Of a stretch of DNA of 6,452 nucleotides, positions 1-4,946 are shown one piece after another. The notes under the pieces were generated by a model, which saw only the letters and a program-made list of their open reading frames with translations, was not told the DNA's origin and did not search any database. Numbering within the stretch: the first letter of the stretch is position 1; each line of letters opens with the position of its first letter. The stretch spans positions 1 through 6,452 of the forward strand of contig JAPLTI010000364.1 of NCBI GenBank assembly GCA_026398285.1, read 5' to 3'. Source of the DNA: Verrucomicrobiota bacterium (GTDB taxonomy: Bacteria; Verrucomicrobiota; Verrucomicrobiia; Chthoniobacterales; Terrimicrobiaceae). A program made the position numbers and the translations under genes.

Positions 1-584
1 GTGCCGTGGACTCCGGCGGCAAGTTGCGGCAGGAGGACTTTTGCCAACTCTCCGGACGGAGCGCGCAAACCGCCGGGAGAAATTTCAAGTATGAGGGAAG
101 TTATGAGGAATGTGGGTGGCTTGTCCGCACCTTCTGTCCAGCATGGAAGATCGCCATCGAGCGTTTCTTTCGGCAGGTCGTCTTCAATTATTTGGTCGGC
201 AATGGGGACGCCCACCTTAAAAATTTTTCACTACTCGAGACGCCATCCGGCGACCATGCGCTGAGCCCCGCCTACGATCTGCTCTGCACCACGCTGCACC
301 TGCCGAATGAATCGCGTCTGGCTCTTGACCTCTTTCACGGGGACTTCGCCACGCCGTTCTTCGAGGCCAATGGATTTCATGGCTGCGCCGACTTCTTGGA
401 GCTATCACGGCGGTGCGGGATCGCCGCAGAGGTCGCGACGGCCTTTCTCCTCTCTCTGCCAGAAAAGCGATCCGCCGTGCACGATCTCATCGACCGCTCG
501 TTTCTGAGTGAGGTGGCCAAGGCCCGCTACCGTCAGATATTCGACGACCGCCTGCTGGCGCTCCGCCCATACGGTGCCGAGTAG
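1..584 (+). CDS. HipA-family serine/threonine kinase, C-terminal part (5' end outside window)
   Basis: This is the C-terminal part of a HipA-like kinase, the toxin-type kinase of HipBA-like toxin-antitoxin systems; in E. coli HipA phosphorylates glutamyl-tRNA synthetase. The reading frame is open from the first bases (codons from base 3), so the start lies outside the window, and the GTG at 6 should not be taken as a real start. Counting from base 6, residues 8-15 (LRQEDFCQ) match the family's HQEDF-type segment. Residues 66-75 (NGDAHLKNFS) match the catalytic loop, with catalytic Asp68 (codon 207-209) and metal-binding Asn73. Residues 87-93 (LSPAYDL) carry the second metal-binding Asp91. The final residues ARYRQIFDDRLLALR fit the normal family end, so the 3' end appears intact. 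The stop is TAG. No HipB-like antitoxin is visible; it would have to lie upstream. The gene converges on the minus-strand effector genes. Family assignment is firm; the substrate is unknown. Confidence 0.88.
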   Translation, partial: AVDSGGKLRQEDFCQLSGRSAQTAGRNFKYEGSYEECGWLVRTFCPAWKIAIERFFRQVVFNYLVGNGDAHLKNFSLLETPSGDHALSPAYDLLCTTLHLPNESRLALDLFHGDFATPFFEANGFHGCADFLELSRRCGIAAEVATAFLLSLPEKRSAVHDLIDRSFLSEVAKARYRQIFDDRLLALRPYGAE

Positions 585-762
585 TCGAGATTTTTCTCGC
601 CGGCCCTCATCGTGGCACCACAATGCAACTCCCCAATTCCGAATCCACCTCATCGAAGCCTGGGACCGTGGCATCCCTCTGATTCTTAACCCAAGTTTCT
701 CATGGCCAACCGGAAACCCTCATAAAACCTAGGGGGGGCTTTCCAAAGGCACTAAAATCTCT
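585..762. other. Convergent intergenic region
   Basis: This stretch lies between the stop of the HipA-like gene (+ strand) and the end of the open tail of the phosphatase frame (- strand). A small perfect hairpin at 586-599 (CGAGA, TTTT loop, TCTCG) directly follows the HipA-like stop, but it is short and no T-run follows it. A C/G run with the palindrome CCTAGG lies near 728-738, flanked by an imperfect inverted repeat (GGAAACCC near 711 and GGGCTTTCC near 736). No RNA gene or confident terminator could be recognised. Confidence 0.5.
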
Positions 763-894
763 TCAGGCTGGCATTTCGGTTTTTTTGGTTGGGAAGGCGT
801 TTTTCATTTTGTCCTCGTCGCGGGTGATTTCGAGCCGTCCGGCGCTGTGCTTGAGCGTGTAGAACCTCACTGAGCGGGCGTGGCGTTTTTCGGG
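763..894 (-). other. Open, coding-like tail in frame after the phosphatase stop codon
   Basis: Reading past the TGA at 897-895, the phosphatase frame continues for 43 sense codons and ends at a second TGA (765-763). The translated tail begins PEKRHARSV, contains the strand-like segment RFYTLKHSAGRLEI, and ends in a charged stretch (TRDEDKMKNAF, then PTKKTEMPA). Third codon positions in the part nearest the gene are mostly G or C, like the annotated genes. A PPP-like fold usually finishes with beta strands after its last metal-binding His, and the segment RFYTLKHSAGRLEI could be one. The tail may therefore be the original C-terminus, cut off by a nonsense mutation such as CGA to TGA, or it may be made by stop readthrough (the context is TGA followed by C). 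A sequencing error is also possible. Coding character is my reading and not a computed statistic. Confidence 0.6.
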
Positions 895-2607
895 TCAATA
901 AACTTTCGTGATCGGCGTGACGCCGTCGCAGGAGCGGGCGTTGAGGTTTTCCACATTTCCATCGGTGCCATGCTGGGCGTTGTGGCCGTGGATAACAGTG
1001 ACGGCCTTTCCGTCCTTACTTCTTCCAGCTGGGCCGAGTTGGTCGGTTTTCATGCGCGAGTCGTTGGGACGGAAGCCGGTTTTGTTAATGAATCCATGCT
1101 TATCGATGCCATGGTTCTCTTGTTCACGGAATTTACTGCTGAAGCCTGGGATTTCCTTTGCGATTTCGTCGAACCCCATTCCGGTCGCATTGAAATCGCA
1201 GGCGTTCATTTTCGCGGCGAGTTCCTCGGCGTTTTGGGCGCGGAGGAAGCCGAAAGCTGTGAGGTAGACATCATCCACCCCGGAGTGCTCGAATCCGTTG
1301 TGGGTGTAGAGGGCATTTGTTTGGGAATCGAAGTGAGCGTTGGTGAAGCAATCTTTTAGCAACTGGTCGGAGGCGGCCTTGTCGAGCTGGCGGACCCCAT
1401 GGAAGCCGTTTTGGAGCTTGATATCTTCGAAGTTTCCGAAGCGCTCGAGAGCGTTCTCACGGTCGGAGGCCTCATCGTCGGCGGTGTATTCGTAATGTTT
1501 GTTTTCGGCCTCTTTCTTTCCAGCTGCGATTTCCTCGTCGATGAGGGATTTAAGAATTTGCCCACCATCGAGTTGCAGGTTGTGATTGGGATTCACTTCG
1601 TCGTAAACATCGTGGTTGCCTGTGATAAACACAGCACCTTGGGCGTGGAGACCGCGAATGAGTGGCTCCATAGCGGCTTTGTTGTTGCAGAATCGGTCGT
1701 GAACGATGTCGCCGATGAAAACGAGTTTGTGATGGCCGGGCTTGAAGGTGGCGTTAGCGACGATTTGGTCGAGCTTGGCGGCGATATCCGGATTTTTTTG
1801 AAAAGCGAGGAGAGTCTCGTCGTCTTTTTGATCATAGGCCCGGGAGGCTTCGGCTTCGGCATCCATGACCTCGGCGAGAAGCTTGAGTTCCGGCTCCTGA
1901 AGCTGCATGTGCCCGCTGTTGATGGCGGAGAGAGCGGTGCGGCACATGCTGCCGTCGGCATCGCCGACGACTTGCGTGCGGGATGATACATTGCGGGCCT
2001 TCGAGACGCCGGGGGAGAGGATGTGCTTGAAGAGCGAGGCAGTGTCGGGGTGCACGGAATCGAGGATTTTTCCAAACTGGGATTTCGCCTGCGGCGCGCA
2101 GCCTTCCGTTTTGAGCTTGAGATTGAAATTGGCTTTGAGGCGCACATCGGCTTTGACCTTTGCGGCGGTTTGTGGGCCGGCTTCAGCGGCGGCGATGTTT
2201 TTTTCCAACCGGTCGATCAACTTCACGAAACTCTGCGTGCCGAGGCGCTTGTCGGTGGTTTGCAGGTAGGTGTTGAGTTCGCCCAGCAAGGCCGTCTCGG
2301 ATTCCGTGCCAAGATGCTTGCCGTAACCTTCTCGGATGAGGTCGCGAACAATGTTGGTGGCGTCCTTTTTATCGGAGTGGAAGCTCCCCAACTCGTGGCG
2401 TCCGCGTGTTTCGAGGTGCACGGAGCCATCCTTCCGGGAGTTGATCGAGAGGTAGCCGGAGGAAATGGTTCCATCCGCGCCCACAAGCTGGGCGCGCATG
2501 TCGCGCAAGACCTGGCGGGCCTCGGCGGCGGAGGTATCGGGTTTGCTGATCGCATGACTGCCGCTCTTGGCGGCCACGGAACTGATATTCAACGAGGGTG
2601 TAGGCAT
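895..2607 (-). CDS. Candidate T3SS effector with PPP/calcineurin-like metallophosphoesterase domain
   Basis: This 570-residue protein is probably a secreted phosphatase. The metallophosphoesterase signature appears in order: motif I VVGDADGS (residues 213-220; Asp216), motif II IGDIVHDR (298-305; Asp300), motif III GNHD (330-333; Asn331, His332), a later metal-ligand His in THNGF (His436), and VIHGHN (538-543; His540, His542). The GDxVxDR form of motif II points to the PPP branch (protein Ser/Thr phosphatases, ApaH and similar). Motif I has Asp218 where PPP enzymes have His. The first ~200 residues have no recognisable enzyme domain; the start, MPTPSLNISSVAAKSGS, is rich in Ser, Asn and Ala, as in T3SS signals, and the rest could hold the chaperone-binding region. 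Spacing between motifs I and II (about 84 residues) and between motif III and His436 (about 100) is longer than in compact PPP enzymes, implying insertions. The gene starts 15 bp after a chaperone stop, without a Shine-Dalgarno motif. Legionella WipA is a known PPP-fold effector, but homology to it is not shown here. The frame stays open after the TGA stop. Confidence 0.8.
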   Translation of the reverse strand: MPTPSLNISSVAAKSGSHAISKPDTSAAEARQVLRDMRAQLVGADGTISSGYLSINSRKDGSVHLETRGRHELGSFHSDKKDATNIVRDLIREGYGKHLGTESETALLGELNTYLQTTDKRLGTQSFVKLIDRLEKNIAAAEAGPQTAAKVKADVRLKANFNLKLKTEGCAPQAKSQFGKILDSVHPDTASLFKHILSPGVSKARNVSSRTQVVGDADGSMCRTALSAINSGHMQLQEPELKLLAEVMDAEAEASRAYDQKDDETLLAFQKNPDIAAKLDQIVANATFKPGHHKLVFIGDIVHDRFCNNKAAMEPLIRGLHAQGAVFITGNHDVYDEVNPNHNLQLDGGQILKSLIDEEIAAGKKEAENKHYEYTADDEASDRENALERFGNFEDIKLQNGFHGVRQLDKAASDQLLKDCFTNAHFDSQTNALYTHNGFEHSGVDDVYLTAFGFLRAQNAEELAAKMNACDFNATGMGFDEIAKEIPGFSSKFREQENHGIDKHGFINKTGFRPNDSRMKTDQLGPAGRSKDGKAVTVIHGHNAQHGTDGNVENLNARSCDGVTPITKVY

Positions 2608-2622
2608 GGTTAAGGGCGCGTC

Positions 2623-3105
2623 CTACGCGAGTTGCAGCGGGCATGGCATGGAAGCGGAATGAGCTGGTTTTTCTTCCGGAGCCTTATCGGCCTGAGACAA
2701 AATCTGCAAACTGCGCGCGAGGCTCCGGGCGGCTTCGACCGCCGACACCATCTCATCGGCCAGTGCGGCTGCGGTGAGGCCCTGGAGGGGCAGGCTCTTG
2801 GAAACGCGGATTTCGTCATCCACATCCAGCGTAGCCACGAATTGATTGGTGGCCAGCGCGGCGCGGTTTAGACCGTGTAGAAAACGCAAGGCCCGCGAGC
2901 GCTCGAGAACCGGCAGGCTGTCGAGCCGCAAGGCATCGGCTTCGACAATCACATGCGCGGCATCCCCCGCCGGACGCACCATGCAGCGGATGCCCTCGTG
3001 GGTGAATTCAAAGGACTCGAGATCCTCAGCGGACGGCACTTCGAGATCGAGGCTGACGGATTTTGTGAAGTCTTGGAGGAGATGGCGGAAGGTGGATTGT
3101 GGCAT
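2623..3105 (-). CDS. Putative class I T3SS chaperone (CesT/YbjN-like fold), partner of the phosphatase effector
   Basis: This small 160-residue protein resembles the CesT/SycE-type T3SS chaperones, homodimers that bind the N-terminal region of one effector and keep it ready for secretion. It has an N-terminal amphipathic helix (residues 4-16, STFRHLLQDFTKS), strand-like segments at 30-57, a helix near 68-83 (ERSRALRFLHGLNRAA), then the strand-loop-helix FVATLDVDDEIRVSKSLPLQGL (split across residues 89-110) followed by a long helix (111-137). This C-terminal half is the most chaperone-like part. The tail (about 140-160) is Ala/Pro/Lys-rich and looks disordered. The N-terminal half is divergent, so a YbjN-type protein of the same fold remains possible. 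The gene ends 15 bp before the phosphatase gene, the order typical of chaperone-effector pairs. An 81-bp spacer separates it from the OTU gene upstream. No Shine-Dalgarno motif precedes the ATG. Confidence 0.7.
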   Translation of the reverse strand: MPQSTFRHLLQDFTKSVSLDLEVPSAEDLESFEFTHEGIRCMVRPAGDAAHVIVEADALRLDSLPVLERSRALRFLHGLNRAALATNQFVATLDVDDEIRVSKSLPLQGLTAAALADEMVSAVEAARSLARSLQILSQADKAPEEKPAHSASMPCPLQLA

Positions 3106-3186
3106 AAGAAGTTTTCAGGTTTCAGGTTTCCAGTTTTTCTTCCCCGACCCCTCCGTGTCTAGGCGTCTCTGTGAGAGTCATTTCCG
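3106..3186. other. Intergenic spacer between the two chaperone-effector cassettes
   Basis: This 81-bp gap is the only sizeable one among the minus-strand genes. Next to the chaperone start it holds a 7-bp tandem repeat (3113-3133), then a C-rich stretch and the near-repeats CGTGTCT (3154-3160) and CGTCTCT (3164-3170). No sigma-70-like -35/-10 pair and no terminator hairpin could be recognised, so whether the second cassette has its own promoter is open. Confidence 0.5.
3113..3133. repeat. Short tandem repeat, TTTCAGG units
   Basis: Two perfect copies of the 7-bp unit TTTCAGG (3113-3119 and 3120-3126) are followed by a degenerate third copy, TTTCCAG (3127-3133). On the gene strand the repeat reads as CCTGAAA units and ends 7 bp before the start codon of the second chaperone, in the place where a ribosome binding site would be expected. 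Confidence 0.75.
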
Positions 3187-4482
3187 TCAAGGCGAAATCG
3201 GGGAGGCGGATTCCCAGTGGTTGCCGCCTTTGTGGGAGAGGAAGATGGCATTCTTGGGTAGCTCCGAGGCCTCAGTGATATGGCGAATCTCCTGGTCTTT
3301 CTCGTAAACAGCGATGCGGTCGGGGGCGATGAGAACAACCGGTCGGTCGAAGGCTCGGGCCACATACGCGCAGTGGAGATCTTCGCCCCAGGCCTGAACG
3401 CCGGCAATGGAGGCATCGAGAAGGGTATTGGCGAGTTGTTCCTGCGTGGGAGGATTGCCACCAAGCCCCTTGGGAAAAGGCAGGTCTCTATTCTTTGGCT
3501 GCCGGATGATATCGCTCATTGCGCCTGCGACTTGTCGGCGAACTAATTGCTGATTTAAAAAACCTTGGTCAGCCACGGCGTGAAAAAAGCAATTCCCGTC
3601 TGTTTTGGTCGGATTCGCTTTGAGACCCAGTTTGGCGAGGTTGGCTTCGGTTTTTCGGGCGAGTTCGCCAAAGGATAGTGAAGTGGCTTTTGGAAAAAGC
3701 GCATCATCCTTTTCTGACAAAATCCGCTGGGCCATCTCGCGGCCATTGACTTCTTTCAACGCATTTTGGACCTGTCGGAGAGAGGCGTTGTCCATTTTTG
3801 AGACCAATTTATCGAGGCTCTCGTGGTAATTTTCGTGAACTTCCTTTTTAAGGAATGCCAATTCATCTCGGGAAAGCGGACCAGTGGATGTGGCGATAAG
3901 AGTGTATTCCTCGCTATCGATGGGCTCATGGATCTTCTCCTCAACCGTCTGATTCTCAGTGGGCTCTTTTGCGATGTCCGCATCTTTTTTGGGCTCGGTT
4001 GTTGCCGTGGTCTTCGAATTAGCGGCCTCTTTGGCTTCTTGCTCGAGGCGTTGCAATTCTGTATGGGCGGAATTGGCATCGAGCCCCCAGGCTCCGCTTT
4101 GGAGGAAAGCGGTGCGATCTGCAAGGTGGGCTCCCCCGATGGAGAAATTTTGAAAATAGTCCGGAACAGCTGCCTTCTGATCTCCGACACTTACGAAGCC
4201 CTTGAAAAAGCGATCCATCAGGTCGCCCCCTCCGAATTTTGCGTCGGTGACGCGGCCTTTGCCGACGCCGAAGTTGTATTTCTCCAGTGCTGCCGGTTCC
4301 CCCTTGATTGTCATCCGGAAGCAGTCCGAGGCGGCGTCTTTCACCAGCGAGTAAGTCACCCCACCCTGCGTGATTTCATGGAATCCAGTCGTGGCTTTGT
4401 CGGCTTGAAACTTATGCGTTTTGCCATCCACCGTGACGGTGGGCATTTTTTGGAAATCGAGGGTGATGGAATTCGGAGGCAT
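3187..4482 (-). CDS. Candidate T3SS effector with C-terminal OTU cysteine protease (deubiquitinase-like) domain
   Basis: This 431-residue protein ends in an OTU-family cysteine protease domain (about residues 288-431), the fold of eukaryotic ovarian-tumour deubiquitinases. The catalytic motif TDGNCFFHAV (294-303) supplies Asp295 and nucleophile Cys298 (codon 3591-3589). The segment AWGEDLHCAYVARAFDRPV (364-382) matches the family's W-G-x-x-L motif. The C-terminal GGNHWESA (419-426) gives catalytic His422 (codon 3219-3217), with Trp where Tyr is usual. All three key positions are intact, so activity is likely. Residues 1-130 form a Gly- and beta-rich region suited to a secretion signal and chaperone-binding domain. 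Residues 140-192 are a charged Glu/Lys/Thr linker, and 203-285 look helical. I chose the ATG at 4482, 16 bp after the chaperone stop, because the frame further upstream runs inside the chaperone gene; Met13 (4446) is an alternative. No Shine-Dalgarno motif is seen before either. Substrate could be ubiquitin or a ubiquitin-like protein. Confidence 0.85.
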   Translation of the reverse strand: MPPNSITLDFQKMPTVTVDGKTHKFQADKATTGFHEITQGGVTYSLVKDAASDCFRMTIKGEPAALEKYNFGVGKGRVTDAKFGGGDLMDRFFKGFVSVGDQKAAVPDYFQNFSIGGAHLADRTAFLQSGAWGLDANSAHTELQRLEQEAKEAANSKTTATTEPKKDADIAKEPTENQTVEEKIHEPIDSEEYTLIATSTGPLSRDELAFLKKEVHENYHESLDKLVSKMDNASLRQVQNALKEVNGREMAQRILSEKDDALFPKATSLSFGELARKTEANLAKLGLKANPTKTDGNCFFHAVADQGFLNQQLVRRQVAGAMSDIIRQPKNRDLPFPKGLGGNPPTQEQLANTLLDASIAGVQAWGEDLHCAYVARAFDRPVVLIAPDRIAVYEKDQEIRHITEASELPKNAIFLSHKGGNHWESASPISP

Positions 4483-4498
4483 GGTCGCGGGAGTGGCT

Positions 4499-4939
4499 TC
4501 AGGCTCGCAGGAGGGCCTCGACAGCGGAGTGGGCCGGAGCGGCGGTGGCGGGGACCTCGGCCAGATGCTGGCGCCAGCGGGTGGCCGTATCGGCGAATTG
4601 GCGGAAGAGTTCAACGCCCTCGGCGGGCGAGAGGCGCGATGGCGAGAACTGGCGGCAGAGCATAGCCCGGTCGGTCGATTCCTCCAGCCCCACCGACTCG
4701 CCTCGCGTGCCTTGGAAAAGAAAATTGGCGGCAAGGAGGTGGCGGAGGAGCCGTTCGTCACCGGCAGGGACATAGCCCAACGCGGCAGTAAAAACGATGG
4801 CGTCCTGCTCCCGCGCGGATTCAATTTGGATTTCGAACCCCTCCGGCGTGGAGAGGCAGCAAGTCAAATTCTCGCGGAAAGCAAGTGATACTCCGAGGGA
4901 CTCGGATAGGGCATCGAGGAATTTAAGGTCGGCAGGCAT
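4499..4939 (-). CDS. Class I T3SS chaperone, CesT/SycE (Tir chaperone) family
   Basis: This 146-residue protein has a clear CesT-family pattern. It opens with helix 1 (residues 3-16, ADLKFLDALSESLG), followed by strands (22-55) with the LTCCLSTPEGFEIQIE hairpin. The family's most diagnostic segment follows: RLLRHLLAANFLFQGT (63-78), the L-L-x-A-N helix, then a glycine loop and strand GESVGLEES (80-88). A further strand, AMLCRQFSPSRLS (92-104), leads into the final helix EGVELFRQFADTATRWRQHL (107-126). Such chaperones dimerise and bind the N-terminus of an effector, usually encoded next door. Here the next gene, 16 bp downstream, is the OTU protein, its likely client. The upstream unrecognised gene ends only 7 bp before the ATG, so the genes are probably co-transcribed. 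An earlier in-frame start (5071) would overlap that gene by more than 100 bp and add residues unlike the family, so I rejected it. No Shine-Dalgarno motif precedes the chosen start. Confidence 0.88.
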   Translation of the reverse strand: MPADLKFLDALSESLGVSLAFRENLTCCLSTPEGFEIQIESAREQDAIVFTAALGYVPAGDERLLRHLLAANFLFQGTRGESVGLEESTDRAMLCRQFSPSRLSPAEGVELFRQFADTATRWRQHLAEVPATAAPAHSAVEALLRA

Positions 4940-4946
4940 AGCAGTT

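Noticed and set aside
586..599. Hairpin after the HipA-like stop as an intrinsic terminator
   Set aside because: The stem is only 5 bp and is not followed by a T-run on the + strand.
895..897. TGA read as an amino acid under an alternative genetic code
   Set aside because: TGA ends the first chaperone and the OTU gene at sensible family lengths, and reading through those gives nothing protein-like, so the standard bacterial code fits better. Site-specific readthrough or mutation at this one TGA remains open.
1399..2613. Two long + strand open frames (1399-1986 and 2023-2613) opposite the phosphatase gene
   Set aside because: They are antisense to codons containing the conserved phosphoesterase motifs, and their Val/Gly/Phe-rich translations show no recognisable domain.
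3823..4665. A 280-codon + strand open frame opposite the OTU gene and the 3' part of the first chaperone gene
   Set aside because: The minus-strand frames here carry the OTU catalytic motifs and a CesT-type fold; the + strand translation is low-complexity and Gly/Arg-rich toward its end, typical of an antisense shadow in GC-rich DNA.
4483..4824. An upstream extension of the OTU protein to an ATG at 4824
   Set aside because: It would overlap nearly all of the chaperone gene in another frame, and its translation is Arg/Pro/Ser-rich and unlike the rest of the protein.
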